64,000 bases of DNA from Pseudomonas sp. MYb118 (GTDB lineage: Bacteria > Pseudomonadota > Gammaproteobacteria > Pseudomonadales > Pseudomonadaceae), in assembly GCF_040947875.1 (NCBI RefSeq), contig NZ_JBFRXN010000002.1, forward strand, positions 186,001-250,000. Direction: 5' to 3'. This document shows, one piece after another, positions 8,658 through 17,794 of the stretch. Positions within the stretch are counted from its first letter, which is position 1, and each line of letters opens with the position of its first letter. Both the position numbers and the translations under genes were made by a program. Under the pieces are notes generated by a model. It was not told the DNA's origin. It worked only from the letters and a program-made list of their open reading frames with translations, and did no database searches.

Positions 8658-9704
8658 TCAGGTGCTGGCGCGGTCGATGAGGGTGAAACCGGTGTCGATC
8701 CGTACGGGAGCCTGGCGGGACGCCGGGTTGTCGAAGCGCTCGAGCAGCGCCTGGGCCACTTGCAGGCCGATGGTTTTGCCGTCGACGCTGACGGTCGACA
8801 GCGCCGGATGCACATGGGCTGCGCTACTCAAGTCACCGAAGCCCATGACAGCCAGATCCGTCGGCACCTTCAGTCCACGACTGGCGGCTTCGGCCAGTAC
8901 CCCTTGGGCGACGGTGTCGGAACTGCACACGACAATATCGGGCTTGCCGGGCTGATCGAGCAAACGCTGAAGCCCTTCTCGCCCGACGGCCAGGGTCGCG
9001 GGTGGCGCGAGGACTTCCATTGGCACCTCGCCCACGCCCAGGCGCTTGAGTTCGGCAATCAGGCTTTGGCAACGGCGCAGGCCGCGGGGGTCGCTGATGC
9101 TGACCACAGAAAAGTTCTTGTAACCTTTGCCCACCAGATGCCGGGCGGTCGCCTCCCCGACCTTCTCATGGGAAAAGCCCACCAGCATGTCCAAAGGATC
9201 TTCACTCAAGTCCCAGGCCTCGACCACCGGAATGCCCGCCTGCGCCAGTCGCAAGCGGCTGGACTCGGTGTGCAGTGTACCGGTCAGGACGATGCCATCC
9301 GGGCGCCGGCCGAGGACAGCCTCGAGCAGGTTTTCTTCCTGCTGCGCCGAGTAGCCGGTCAGGCCCAACAGCGTCTGATAACCGGCCTGGGTCAGGCGGT
9401 CCATCAGTGCTTGCACGGTATCGGCGAAAATCGAGTTGGCGATGGTGGGCAGAAAAATCGCCACCAGGCGGCTTTTGTTGCTCGCCAGGCCACCGGCCAG
9501 CATGTTCGGCACGTAACCGGTCTGGCGCACGGCCTCGCGGACCTTTTCCCGGGTGTTCTCGGAGACCAGTTCCGGCCGATGCAACGCCCTGGACACGGTC
9601 ATCGGCGACACCCCGGCGACCTTGGCCACATCAATCAAGGTCAGACTGGAGGGGGTCCGGGAAGCCGATGTGTCAGTGGAGGGCGCTGCTGGTTTCTTGG
9701 CCAT
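8658..9704 (-). CDS. LacI/GalR-family transcriptional repressor (GntR-of-E. coli-like)
   Basis: 348 residues. The N-terminal helix-turn-helix is at about residues 22-41 (LIDVAKVAGVSPMTVSRAL), followed by the hinge and a periplasmic-binding-protein-like effector domain. The order of motifs (SRLVAIFLPTIANSIFADT, DGIVLTGTLHT, IPVVEAWDL) is like the gluconate repressor subgroup. The start at 9704 (MAKKPAAP) removes an implausible Arg-rich leader; its ribosome site is weak. It is encoded just upstream of, and in the same direction as, the transporter-dehydratase operon, and the gap between them holds two matching palindromes that are its likely binding sites. Confidence 0.88.
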   Translation of the reverse strand: MAKKPAAPSTDTSASRTPSSLTLIDVAKVAGVSPMTVSRALHRPELVSENTREKVREAVRQTGYVPNMLAGGLASNKSRLVAIFLPTIANSIFADTVQALMDRLTQAGYQTLLGLTGYSAQQEENLLEAVLGRRPDGIVLTGTLHTESSRLRLAQAGIPVVEAWDLSEDPLDMLVGFSHEKVGEATARHLVGKGYKNFSVVSISDPRGLRRCQSLIAELKRLGVGEVPMEVLAPPATLAVGREGLQRLLDQPGKPDIVVCSSDTVAQGVLAEAASRGLKVPTDLAVMGFGDLSSAAHVHPALSTVSVDGKTIGLQVAQALLERFDNPASRQAPVRIDTGFTLIDRAST

Positions 9705-9830
9705 GAACCTGTCCGAATGCGCGCCCCGATGTCGGGCGCGGCGATGAAGCCGTGTGTGTGAGGGCGCCAAACTTAGCAAAGGTCGGCGCATTATTCACGA
9801 TACGGCTTTCAATTCCTGCGCCACGACGCA

Positions 9831-9860
9831 AAACGGGGCCAGGTTTCCCTGGCCCCGTTT
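9831..9860 (-). terminator. Rho-independent terminator of the flavo-dehydrogenase operon
   Basis: A 13-bp perfect stem (AAACGGGGCCAGG with its complement) with a 4-base loop; on the minus strand it runs into a short T tract. It lies 23 bases after the stop of the FAD subunit gene. Confidence 0.88.
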
Positions 9861-9882
9861 CGGGTCAATCAACGCCTGAGGA

Positions 9883-11517
9883 TCAGACCTCGCCCACCAG
9901 TACGTCGGCGATGCGGATACTCAACGCCGCGCCGGTCAGCGTCGGGTTCACGCAGGACGACGACGGCATGACACTGGTACCGGCGATGAACAGGTTCGGG
10001 TGGTCGTGGGTGCGGCAATCGCGGTCGACCACCGAGTCCTTCGGATCGTCTCCCATGATGGTGGTGCCCATGATGTGCTGACGGTTCTGGAAGCCCACGT
10101 CGGTGCTGAGAATGTCAGCATCGAGCAGCTTGGCGAACTGTTTGAAGTCTTCCAGGGCCTTCTCTTTACCGGCGTGCCAGTAATCCGGAACGCTGTAGTA
10201 GATCTCCGGCACCGGCAGGCCGATCGCGTCGAACTTGGTCTTGCTCGGCGTGATGCGGTTTTCCGGCAGCGGCAGTGTTTCGAAGTCCACCGCCCAGTTC
10301 AGCGAACGCGCCGATTGCAGCTGGATCTGCTCATCGAGCTTGGAGCCGAGCACGCCCTTGGCGATCAGGTTCGAGGTGATCTGCGAGGTCGGCACGGTGT
10401 TGCGCACCTTGATCTTGTAGCTCGGGTACTGCTCACGGAACGCGCCGTCGCGGCTGTTCAGGTAGACCAGCAACTGGGTCGGCCCCTGGCCTGGCCACAT
10501 GTCTTCCTTGGTCATGACGTTCATGCTGATGCCGGTGTGGTCCATCAGGTTGCGCCCGACCTGGTCGGAGGAGTTGGCAATGCCGTTGGGGTATTTCTCG
10601 GAGGTCGACATCAGCAACAGCTTCGGCGATTCGATGCCGTAGGCGGCCAGCACGAAGGCCCGCGCGGTCAGCTTGTGCTTGGTCTTGTCGGGAGTCATGT
10701 ACCAGACCGCGGTGATCTTGCCGTCGTCGCCGGCCTCGATCTTGTACACCACCGAGTTGTCCAGGACCTTGGCGCCATGGCGCTCGGCTTCGTCGATGTG
10801 CATCGAGCCATCGTACTTGGCCGCCGTCGGGCACACCGGGTTGCAGTTGTTGTTGCCGGCGCACGGCGGGCGCTTGCCGTAAGGGCGGGTCGCACGGCCG
10901 TTGGGTTCGAGGATCGGGTTGTAGCCGCCCTTGCTCAACAGCTCGGACAGGCGCTTGAACATGTAGCTCGGTTTCAGCCCTTCCATCGGGTACGGAATCG
11001 AGCGCGGCGGGAACGCGTCGCCGCCCTGCCCGCTTTCATCCTGGCCATCGACGCCGGACACGCCCAGCTCGGTTTCGGCGCGGGCGTAGAACGGTTCGAG
11101 TTCGTCATAGCTGATCGGCCAGTCACGACCACGGCCGTACAACGACTTCAGACGGAAGTCGTTAGGCAGCATGCGCCACAGCGACGAACCGAAGTGCCAG
11201 GTGGTGCCACCAACCACACGCAGGTAGGAAGTGTTGTATTTCACCGGGCCGACTTGCTGCAGGTAGTCGCCGTAGGTGGATGGCGCGTGGGGCAGGCTCG
11301 GGTAAGGCGAACCGGCACCTTGCAGCTTGGCGTTGGCCAGCGACAGCTTGACCGGGGCATTGCGGAAGGTTTCGACGATGTCACGGCGGTTCACCCGGGG
11401 ACCGGCTTCGAGCACGATCACCGACTTGTTCGCCTTGGCCAGACCGGTGGCGATCAGGCCGCCCATGACGCCGGAGCCGATGATGACCACATCGGCATCG
11501 AATTGATCGCTGCTCAT
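9883..11517 (-). CDS. FAD-dependent GMC oxidoreductase, large subunit of a membrane-associated sugar/gluconate dehydrogenase
   Basis: 544 residues. The dinucleotide-binding motif GSGVMGG is near residue 14, and the GMC C-terminal domain carries the family His (RQHIMGTT) and Asn (VNPTLTG). A Cys-rich segment, CAGNNNCNPVC, is shared with gluconate/sorbitol dehydrogenase large subunits. It has no export signal of its own; the family is exported folded, carried by the Tat signal of the small subunit. Its ATG overlaps the stop of that gene by 4 bases. With the triheme cytochrome it would oxidise a sugar or sugar acid in the periplasm and pass electrons to the respiratory chain. The exact substrate (gluconate, 2-ketogluconate, sorbitol or other) is not determinable here. 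Confidence 0.87.
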   Translation of the reverse strand: MSSDQFDADVVIIGSGVMGGLIATGLAKANKSVIVLEAGPRVNRRDIVETFRNAPVKLSLANAKLQGAGSPYPSLPHAPSTYGDYLQQVGPVKYNTSYLRVVGGTTWHFGSSLWRMLPNDFRLKSLYGRGRDWPISYDELEPFYARAETELGVSGVDGQDESGQGGDAFPPRSIPYPMEGLKPSYMFKRLSELLSKGGYNPILEPNGRATRPYGKRPPCAGNNNCNPVCPTAAKYDGSMHIDEAERHGAKVLDNSVVYKIEAGDDGKITAVWYMTPDKTKHKLTARAFVLAAYGIESPKLLLMSTSEKYPNGIANSSDQVGRNLMDHTGISMNVMTKEDMWPGQGPTQLLVYLNSRDGAFREQYPSYKIKVRNTVPTSQITSNLIAKGVLGSKLDEQIQLQSARSLNWAVDFETLPLPENRITPSKTKFDAIGLPVPEIYYSVPDYWHAGKEKALEDFKQFAKLLDADILSTDVGFQNRQHIMGTTIMGDDPKDSVVDRDCRTHDHPNLFIAGTSVMPSSSCVNPTLTGAALSIRIADVLVGEV

Positions 11518-12056
11518 ACTTTCGAACCTTTAGTAGCTGCTGGTTTGGCGCCCCATGTAGCCGGGCCGCCACCGTAAGTTGGGATGATGAGAATGCCGTG
11601 GGTCGGCTGGTACATCATGGCTTGGGAGTAAGCGATCAGTTCGGCATCCACCGGCTCGCCGACGATGCCCAGGTACCAGGCCGAAATGATGCTGGTGGCC
11701 GTGGCCTTCAGCGAAGCATCCGGGTCCGGCTGCGCCAGGTACTCATCGACATGCTTGTAGCCACGGGCGTCGATCAATTGCTTGAGGGCGATGGCGTTGG
11801 TCGAGAAGTTCGGCGCCCGCTTGTCCAGCGCGGCGAAGTAACGGGCGGCCAGCACCGGGTTGACCGGGCGGCTGACCAGAAACTGCGACAGCGCGATGAA
11901 GTCTTCGCTGGACACCTGCGCGGCCAGCACCGACTGCCAGGGCATCACGCCGCTGACCAGCGCCGTCAGCCCCAGGGCCACGGAACCGCGCAACAGGTTA
12001 CGGCGCGAGAAACCCGCCGGGGTTTGCGATTGAGTCTGTTTGTTCGTCATGTCCAT
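11514..12056 (-). CDS. Small (gamma) subunit of the flavo-dehydrogenase, Tat-exported
   Basis: 180 residues with a twin-arginine signal, FSRRNLLRG at about residues 16-24, then a hydrophobic stretch ending LAAQ. The mature part matches the gluconate-dehydrogenase subunit 3 / sorbitol-dehydrogenase small-subunit type, with HVDEYLAQPDPD and SAWYLGIVGEP. It carries the FAD subunit across the membrane and caps the complex. The cytochrome gene upstream ends 3 bases before this start and the FAD subunit gene overlaps its stop by 4 bases, so all three are tightly coupled. The start is the first of two closely spaced ATGs (MDMTNK), after AAGGGAG. Confidence 0.87.
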   Translation of the reverse strand: MDMTNKQTQSQTPAGFSRRNLLRGSVALGLTALVSGVMPWQSVLAAQVSSEDFIALSQFLVSRPVNPVLAARYFAALDKRAPNFSTNAIALKQLIDARGYKHVDEYLAQPDPDASLKATATSIISAWYLGIVGEPVDAELIAYSQAMMYQPTHGILIIPTYGGGPATWGAKPAATKGSKV

Positions 12057-12059
12057 TAC

Positions 12060-13445
12060 TCAGGCTCCCTTGCGACGACGGGAAATCGCGAACAGGCCGA
12101 TCAGCACGCACACGAGGATGATTGCCGGGATGGTGTACTTCGCCAGCACCGCCAACGGTGCCTTGGGCCCGCCCTCGCGGACCTGCGCGACATCGGCGGC
12201 GGTGACGACGCCTTCGGCATTGCCGTAACGCGACAGCACGTAGTTGCTGACGTCGGCGATCTGCTGGTCGTTCAGGCGGTCGGTGAACAGCGCGTCCGGA
12301 CCGAAACCGGGCATGTCGATGGCCACGCCGTCGACTTCGCGGTGCACGCCGTAGACGATGGTCGCGATCAGGTTGTCCGTGCGAGCGGTGGCAGTGTTGT
12401 GGAACAGCGACGGGAACTCCTTGTTGCCCTGGCCGTTTGGCTGGTGGCAGTTGGCGCAGGTGCCGCTGAAGATGTGCCAGCCCGGGTTGTCTTCCGGCTT
12501 GCCGCCGCGCAGGGTCAGCTCATCGACCGAAGCCTGGCCGTATTCGTGACGGGCGCGGGCTTCGCCGGTCTTGATCGGCGTGGTCTGTTGCAGGTAGGCG
12601 GCGATGGCCTTGAGGTCGGCATCGCCGAGGTATTGCAGGCTGTGCTCCACCGCTTCGGCCATCGGGCCGGCGGCCTGGGCCTTGCCTTCGACGTGGCCGG
12701 TGCGCAGGTAGGCGACGATCTCGTCACTGGACCAGGCGCCGATGCCGCTGACCTTGTCGGAGGTGATGTTGGGCGCATACCAGCTGCCCAGCGAACCACC
12801 GGCCAGGGGCTTGCTGCTGTCCGCCGCCATCAACAGGTTGCGCGGGGTGTGGCAGGTGTCGCAATGCGCCAGGCCGTTGACCAGGTAATCACCACGGTTG
12901 ACCTCGGCCGACTTGGCCGGGTCCGGGGTGAAACGCTTGTCGCTGTGGAACAGCGCGTTCCAGCCGATCATCGAGATGCGCACGCTGAACGGGAAGTCCA
13001 GGGCGGTCTTCTGGTTCGGCGTATCGACCGGCTTCACTTCATGCATGAAGTAATCGTAGAGCTCGGCGATATCGCTGTCGGTCATCTTCGAGTACGAGGT
13101 GTACGGCATCGCCGGGTACAGGTGAGTGCCATCCGGGGTGACCCCGTCCCGTACCGCACGGGCAAACTGCTCGGCGGTGTAATTGCCGATACCCGCGGTT
13201 TTCGACGGGGTGATGTTGGTCGAGTAGATGGTGCCCATCGGCGAGCTGAGCGAGTAGCCCCCGGCGAACGGCTTGCCGCCCGGTGCCGTGTGACAAGCCA
13301 CGCAGTCGGCGGCGACCGCCAGGCGCTTGCCGGCGGATGCGCCGCTATCGAGCGCCTCCGCCTGGGCGACCGTGGCGAACGCCAGGGTCATCAATCCTGC
13401 AAAGGCATACGCCCTGCTCTTTCCTTTATCAATGCGACGCGGCAT
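12060..13445 (-). CDS. Triheme c-type cytochrome subunit of the flavo-dehydrogenase
   Basis: 461 residues with a signal peptide ending around VAQA, three haem c sites (CVACH, CDTCH, CANCH) spaced as in the gluconate and alcohol dehydrogenase cytochrome subunits, and a single C-terminal membrane helix (IPAIILVCVLIGLF) followed by RRRKG. It accepts electrons from the FAD subunit and hands them to ubiquinone or the oxidase branch at the periplasmic face. The start at 13445 has GGGGAAGGA upstream. It is the first gene of the operon; the gene order cytochrome, small subunit, FAD subunit is as in other Pseudomonas gluconate-dehydrogenase-type clusters. Confidence 0.9.
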   Translation of the reverse strand: MPRRIDKGKSRAYAFAGLMTLAFATVAQAEALDSGASAGKRLAVAADCVACHTAPGGKPFAGGYSLSSPMGTIYSTNITPSKTAGIGNYTAEQFARAVRDGVTPDGTHLYPAMPYTSYSKMTDSDIAELYDYFMHEVKPVDTPNQKTALDFPFSVRISMIGWNALFHSDKRFTPDPAKSAEVNRGDYLVNGLAHCDTCHTPRNLLMAADSSKPLAGGSLGSWYAPNITSDKVSGIGAWSSDEIVAYLRTGHVEGKAQAAGPMAEAVEHSLQYLGDADLKAIAAYLQQTTPIKTGEARARHEYGQASVDELTLRGGKPEDNPGWHIFSGTCANCHQPNGQGNKEFPSLFHNTATARTDNLIATIVYGVHREVDGVAIDMPGFGPDALFTDRLNDQQIADVSNYVLSRYGNAEGVVTAADVAQVREGGPKAPLAVLAKYTIPAIILVCVLIGLFAISRRRKGA

Positions 13446-13849
13446 GAGTCCTTCCCCAGGCAACTGCTTTTTTTCACGGTGGTGAAAAGCGGGAACACCT
13501 GTCCCCGTCATCCTGAAAAATCAGCATGAAGAGGTACGATGTCGTATGAATTTGCGGGGAATATTTCACACAATGTAACACTTGGCAACAGAAAGAAAAG
13601 GCCAATGGCCATCTTTTGTATATTTGTGCTGAATGCTCTAGATCAATGGTTTCAACGATTGTTAGGGGACAACCTGCGTTTTACCATGCCGGCCATTCGC
13701 CACGAATGTGCGACTTTTTATTACGAAAGAAACCTTTCGTAACCCTACAGTTGTGGACGTTGCGGCCGAAAGATGTACGACGACCTCCGCTTTTCATTAC
13801 GAGTTTCGACCGAGAAAACTCCGTCCCCCACATACCCGCAGGATGCCTT
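13446..13849. other. Divergent promoter region, no gene
   Basis: 404 bases between the dehydrogenase operon (leftward) and the chemoreceptor (rightward). It is AT-richer than its neighbours and must hold both promoters. I see no convincing coding frame; the only clear structure is the inverted repeat at 13721-13742. Confidence 0.7.
13721..13742. repeat. Inverted repeat upstream of the chemoreceptor gene
   Basis: TTACGAAAG and CTTTCGTAA form a perfect 9-bp inverted repeat with an AAAC loop, 108 bases before the chemoreceptor start. It is either a leader hairpin or an operator. No T tract follows, so it is not an evident terminator. Confidence 0.6.
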
Positions 13850-15490
13850 ATGAGTTGGATAAATGACGCAAAGCTCTCAACCAAATTGATCACCGCCTTC
13901 GCCGTGTGTGCCTTCATCACACTCGGCGTCGGCCTGCTGGGAAGCCGGGGAGTGAGTGAACTCTCGAACAGCCTCAGATCCGTGTTCAACAACAACCTGG
14001 TCGGCGTGATGAACATCGCGCAGACGAAAATCAAGGCGGTCGGACAGACCCGCGACATGTATCGACTCTACGTCGCCACGGCTGCCGGGCTGCCCCAAAG
14101 CAGCAAAGACGAATTCCTCGCCTCGCTGGCCGCCAACAAACTGGCCAGCGAGAAAGCCTTCGCCGAATACCGGCGCACGCCACTGGCCGACGACGAACGC
14201 GCCGCCGCCGATCGAATGGAAAAAGCCTGGCCCGTCTACCAGGCGATCGTGCAGAAGTACCTGGACCTGATGAAGGCCGGCGATGTGGAAAACGGCCGCG
14301 CCCTGCTGCTCGGTGATCTGCAGAAGAACTACCGCGTGGTCATGGACGAACTGACCCTGATGAACAACTCCAACGACCAGCAAGTCAGCGAGGCCGCGAA
14401 CAATGCGCTGCTGACCGAGTCGTCGGCCAGGACCTCGCTGTACATCGGCATCGTAGTCGCCTTCATCGCCGCCATCCTGCTCGGCCTGTTCATCAGCCGA
14501 CTGATCAGCCGCCCGATCGGCTACGCCGTGGCGAGCGCCCGCAGCATTGCCGGTGGCGACCTGACCCAACACATCACCAGCACCGGTCGCGATGAAGCCG
14601 GCCAACTGCTCACCGCCCTGGCCGAGATGCAGGGCAGCCTGAAAAACACCATCCAGCAGATCGCCAGCGCGGCCGATCAACTGGCTTCCGCCGCTGAAGA
14701 GCTGACCGCCGTCACCGACAATGGCAGTCGCGGGTTGGTGCGCCAGAACGACGAGATCCAACAGGCTGCCACCGCGGTCACCGAAATGACCTCCGCCGTC
14801 GAAGAAGTCGCGCGCAACGCCGTCTCCACCTCGCAAGCCTCCCAGGCCACCAGCGAGCAAGCCAGCAAAGGCCGCGACCAGGCACGAAACGCCGTCGCCG
14901 CGATCAACAACGCCACCAGCGAAATCGCCACCTCCACCACCATGGTCAAGGACCTGGCCGAACAAGTGCGCGACATCGGCAAAGTACTGGACGTGATTCG
15001 CGGCATCGCCGAACAGACCAACCTGCTGGCCCTGAACGCCGCCATCGAAGCCGCACGCGCCGGCGAACAGGGCCGGGGCTTCGCCGTGGTCGCCGACGAA
15101 GTCCGCGCCCTGGCTGCCAGAACCCAGGCCTCCACCGGCGAAATCGAAGGCATGATCAACAGCGTGCGCAGCAGCGCCGATGAAGCCGTGGGCGCCATGG
15201 GCAAAAGCCAGTCACTGGTCAGCGAAACCCAGGCCCTGGCCCAGTCCACCGGCCAGGCCCTGGAACAGATCGCCGACGGCATCGCACAAATCAACGACCG
15301 CAACCTCGTCATCGCCACCGCCTCGGAAGAACAGGCCCACGTGGCTCGCGAGGTGGATCGCAACCTGGTCAACATCCAGGACCTGTCGACCCAGACAGCA
15401 GCAGGTGCGCATCAGACGAGCGCTTCGACCCAGGAATTGTCGAACCTGGCGACTTCGTTCAATGCGTTGGTGAGTCGGTTTCGGTTGTAA
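13850..15490 (+). CDS. Methyl-accepting chemotaxis protein with four-helix-bundle sensor
   Basis: 546 residues. A membrane helix at about residues 12-31 is followed by a periplasmic four-helix-bundle ligand domain of about 160 residues, a second helix near 195-217 ([18 protein letters not shown]) and a HAMP domain. A cytoplasmic coiled coil has its signalling tip near residues 380-420 ([20 protein letters not shown]). The protein binds CheA/CheW at that tip and is adapted by methylation. The start at 13850 (MSWIND) is the one that puts the first helix at the N-terminus; longer frames add a non-conserved leader. No ligand can be deduced, though adjacency to the dehydrogenase operon is noted. 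Confidence 0.92.
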   Translation: MSWINDAKLSTKLITAFAVCAFITLGVGLLGSRGVSELSNSLRSVFNNNLVGVMNIAQTKIKAVGQTRDMYRLYVATAAGLPQSSKDEFLASLAANKLASEKAFAEYRRTPLADDERAAADRMEKAWPVYQAIVQKYLDLMKAGDVENGRALLLGDLQKNYRVVMDELTLMNNSNDQQVSEAANNALLTESSARTSLYIGIVVAFIAAILLGLFISRLISRPIGYAVASARSIAGGDLTQHITSTGRDEAGQLLTALAEMQGSLKNTIQQIASAADQLASAAEELTAVTDNGSRGLVRQNDEIQQAATAVTEMTSAVEEVARNAVSTSQASQATSEQASKGRDQARNAVAAINNATSEIATSTTMVKDLAEQVRDIGKVLDVIRGIAEQTNLLALNAAIEAARAGEQGRGFAVVADEVRALAARTQASTGEIEGMINSVRSSADEAVGAMGKSQSLVSETQALAQSTGQALEQIADGIAQINDRNLVIATASEEQAHVAREVDRNLVNIQDLSTQTAAGAHQTSASTQELSNLATSFNALVSRFRL

Positions 15491-15544
15491 TCAGGTGATG
15501 AGGCATGAGGCCAGCGTGCAATGCGCTGGACTCGCCTCGCACCA

Positions 15545-15922
15545 TCAACGACTTTTTGCGATCACACCCGCCATGTACTGATTCAAATCGCGCAGGTCCT
15601 GGACGCTCCAGGCATGCGGCGGCAGCTTCACTCCGTTCTCCCGTAATGTCCTTGGAATCAGGTCGCCGTTGGGACGCAGGATGATCGAAGAGACGATCAC
15701 ACCGGGGTATTCACCCAGGCGCTTCTTGAAGCTGGCGGTTGTCAGGTCTGGCGTCGGCGGTGTGCTTTTGTTTGCCAACGGTCCTGTCGCCTTGAGATCG
15801 GGGCCATGGCAGATGGCGCACCGTTGCAGGTAGAGATTTTTCCCGTTCGCATTTTCCGCACAGGACAGTGACGATTGGACGAGGGAGAAAAATCCGAGCG
15901 AGGCGATGAGTAATATTTTCAT
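15545..15922 (-). CDS. Small monohaem c-type cytochrome
   Basis: 125 residues: a signal peptide at about 1-22 and one haem site, CAICH, in QRCAICHGPD. A distal Met candidate is not obvious, and the C-terminal helix LRDLNQYMAGVIAK closes the fold. The start at 15922 follows AAGGAAGG by about 12 bases. It stands alone between the chemoreceptor and a tRNA gene, so its redox partner is unknown; a general periplasmic electron carrier role is likely from the family. Confidence 0.82.
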   Translation of the reverse strand: MKILLIASLGFFSLVQSSLSCAENANGKNLYLQRCAICHGPDLKATGPLANKSTPPTPDLTTASFKKRLGEYPGVIVSSIILRPNGDLIPRTLRENGVKLPPHAWSVQDLRDLNQYMAGVIAKSR

Positions 15923-15957
15923 TTCTGAGGCGGCCTTCCTTGAGCCGTTGATACGAA

Positions 15958-15990
15958 AAAGCCCCTCCAGGTTGATCCGGGAGGGGCTTT
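15958..15990 (-). terminator. Terminator behind tRNA-Arg(CCU)
   Basis: An 11-bp stem (AAAGCCCCTCC with GGAGGGGCTTT) with T tracts on both sides. It lies 70 bases past the 3' end of the minus-strand tRNA and upstream of the cytochrome gene. Confidence 0.85.
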
Positions 15991-16060
15991 GTTTTTTCTG
16001 TCGACACCGCTGAAGCAGCATGGAGCCGGTAGAAAAAAGGCCATACAGGCCGCAATTGTT

Positions 16061-16137
16061 TGGTGTCCCAGGGCAGGTTCGAACTGCCAACCTTCCCCTT
16101 AGGAGGGGGATGCTCTATCCAATTGAGCTACTGAGAC
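16061..16137 (-). tRNA. tRNA-Arg (anticodon CCU)
   Basis: A 77-base cloverleaf with an encoded CCA end. The acceptor stem pairs GTCTCAG with CTGGGAC, the anticodon loop is CTCCTAA, and the T arm contains TTCGAAC. It reads AGG codons. Confidence 0.95.
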
Positions 16138-16429
16138 ACGAGTCGACCACGAGGACCGCGGTGCGATGGACGGCGTGCATGTTAACGGGCAGGTCTGCTT
16201 TTGTCATGTCGTCCGTAGTGCTTTTTAAGTGTAGGCAGGCGCCTGTGGCCCACGCGGGATTTGTTCATCGGGCAAAATGCATCACTGCAAAATGCTATCA
16301 ATGCAATTTGCAACGGGCGCTTTATTCAAGACCCTCCTAACCCACTGTTTTTAAATGACTTAATAGCCGTTAGACTGTTGGCATGTCGGCTGCTTTATCT
16401 GTTCCCAAAGAACAATGGAGGCCAGCCTC
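16138..16429. other. Intergenic region, no gene seen
   Basis: 292 bases between the tRNA and the small exported protein. It should hold the leftward tRNA promoter and a rightward promoter; I see no other structure. Confidence 0.5.
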
Positions 16430-16660
16430 ATGACCCGCGCCCTTCTCTTTGCGAATGCGATCGCCCTGGCGACTTTGCTGGGATTTCATTTTGCCCCTGA
16501 ACGCGGCACCGAGCCGGTGGCCCAGCACATGCCACATTACCTTCAGTTGCAGAAGGCGCCGCAGTGGGCGGTGTTGAGTGATCAACACGGTTTTGCCAGC
16601 CAGGAGGTGAGCGAGGACATTCGCTTGTCCGCGCCTGCTTCAGAACGCCTGGTATTTTGA
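16430..16660 (+). CDS. Small protein with N-terminal hydrophobic helix, unknown function
   Basis: 76 residues. The first 20 (MTRALLFANAIALATLLGF) form a hydrophobic segment that is either a signal or an anchor; the rest is soluble, with LQLQKAPQWAVLSDQHGFAS and no known motif. The start at 16430 is chosen over 16415 because GGAGG lies 8 bases upstream. It is followed after 21 bases by another tiny membrane protein gene, so the two probably form an operon. I do not recognise the family. Confidence 0.65.
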   Translation: MTRALLFANAIALATLLGFHFAPERGTEPVAQHMPHYLQLQKAPQWAVLSDQHGFASQEVSEDIRLSAPASERLVF

Positions 16661-16681
16661 TCAAACCCTCAGGAGTACAGC

Positions 16682-16861
16682 ATGTCCCGATCAGCCGCAG
16701 GTTTTTTCATACTCGCCCTGTTGAGCGCCATTCTTCATTTTTCACTGTTCCAGGACTCGCTCATCACCCTGCCGCTGATTGCCTGCGGCGTTTTCAGCAC
16801 GTTGTTTGTCCTGGCGCTGATCGCCGGTCGCAAGTTCAAGTTTGATCCGGTACTGCGTTGA
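16682..16861 (+). CDS. 59-residue two-helix membrane protein, unknown function
   Basis: A very short gene with two hydrophobic segments: FFILALLSAILHFSLF at about 8-23 and LITLPLIACGVFSTLFVLAL at about 28-47. It ends in the basic tail GRKFKFDPVLR. ATG at 16682 follows CAGGAGT by about 7 bases, a good ribosome site that supports real translation. Its last 26 bases overlap the 3' end of phnN on the other strand. The function is unknown; it is probably co-transcribed with the preceding small gene. Confidence 0.65.
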   Translation: MSRSAAGFFILALLSAILHFSLFQDSLITLPLIACGVFSTLFVLALIAGRKFKFDPVLR

Positions 16862-17408
16862 TTCGCAGCAGGTTCAACAACCGGGCGACCGTGCTGGCCA
16901 GGTCGCCGGAGTTATCGAGCCGATAGAGGCGCGGCTGATCCACTGAGGTGTCAGCCGCGAAGTCGTCGTTGCGACGCAGCCGGGCGTCGATCTGCGCAAG
17001 GTTTTCACGCCCTCGGCGCAGCAGGCGCTCACGCAGCACACTCTCGTTCACGACCAGCAGGATCGGCAGCAGGGTCGGATAACGCGACGAGGCCTGGGCC
17101 AGATGCCCACGAGAGCCGTTGACCAGGACATGGCGCCCTTCCTTGAGCCATTGGTCGATCACCCGAGGAATTCCGTAATCGAGTCCGTTGGCCTTCCAGC
17201 ACAGCGCAAAGTCGCCGTTGCGTTGCCGGCGCTCGAATTCTTCAGGGGAAACGCCGATGGCGTCCTCCCCCACCGATTCCGCCGAACGGGTGATGACACG
17301 GCGCACCACTTCGCAACCTTGAGCCAACAGAGGCTCGCGGGCCGCCTCTATCAGGCTGTCTTTGCCCGACCCGGAGGGCCCCATCAGGTAAATCAGCCTG
17401 CCATCCAT
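16836..17408 (-). CDS. phnN: Ribose 1,5-bisphosphate phosphokinase PhnN
   Basis: 190 residues with the P-loop GPSGSGKDS at 10-18 and the guanylate-kinase-like fold (VITRSAESVGEDAIGVSPEEF, HVLVNGSRGHL). It makes 5-phosphoribosyl 1-diphosphate from ribose 1,5-bisphosphate in the C-P lyase pathway of phosphonate use. The rest of the phn operon is not adjacent: the gene upstream on this strand is missing and amrZ starts divergently. So this is an orphan copy or the remnant of a larger operon. GGAGG lies 12 bases before the start. The stop overlaps the convergent 59-residue gene. Confidence 0.85.
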   Translation of the reverse strand: MDGRLIYLMGPSGSGKDSLIEAAREPLLAQGCEVVRRVITRSAESVGEDAIGVSPEEFERRQRNGDFALCWKANGLDYGIPRVIDQWLKEGRHVLVNGSRGHLAQASSRYPTLLPILLVVNESVLRERLLRRGRENLAQIDARLRRNDDFAADTSVDQPRLYRLDNSGDLASTVARLLNLLRINAVPDQT

Positions 17409-17794
17409 CCTGAATCAGCCTCCGATGATCAAATTGCCACTAGTAAATCGGCCATTTGCCACTATTCTGTATAAAATAAGGAAATGTGATGGAGTTCGCA
17501 TAGCTTGGACCCTCGGACGTCTTCGGACAGCACCTGTCGGTCTACAGAATGCGATCAGCGGTACGGATCTGGCCTGCTTTTCAAACCAGTCCGCATTTCT
17601 GATAATTGGTGCTGGCATAACGCCTTTATCCAGTTCAATATTTGTCACAGAATTGACGCCAATGAACTGGCAAGTTTGAGGCATGATGCGAGCCTCTTTC
17701 AATTCAGGTTGAACATTTGGCCATGGACCTTGTCCTATCAGACATCGTGCGGCCAATCCCGAGAACCGCTCCCCTGAACTAACCGGTTAAATAT
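17409..17794. other. Divergent promoter region between phnN and amrZ
   Basis: 386 bases without a convincing gene. It must hold the amrZ promoter, which in P. aeruginosa depends on AlgU. I looked for a GAACTT/TCTGA pair and found no convincing match, so I mark no promoter. Confidence 0.55.

Noticed and set aside
11598-13529. 643-codon open frame antisense to the cytochrome and small-subunit genes
   Set aside because: The minus-strand genes carry haem and Tat motifs; the antisense frame does not, and it runs across two real genes.
13616-13849. 78-codon N-terminal extension of the chemoreceptor
   Set aside because: It is Cys/Arg-rich and would bury the first membrane helix; MSWINDAKL at 13850 gives the standard layout.
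17415-17756. 113-codon minus-strand frame upstream of phnN
   Set aside because: It lies in an AT-rich promoter region, has no good start or motif, and would fill the whole amrZ upstream region.
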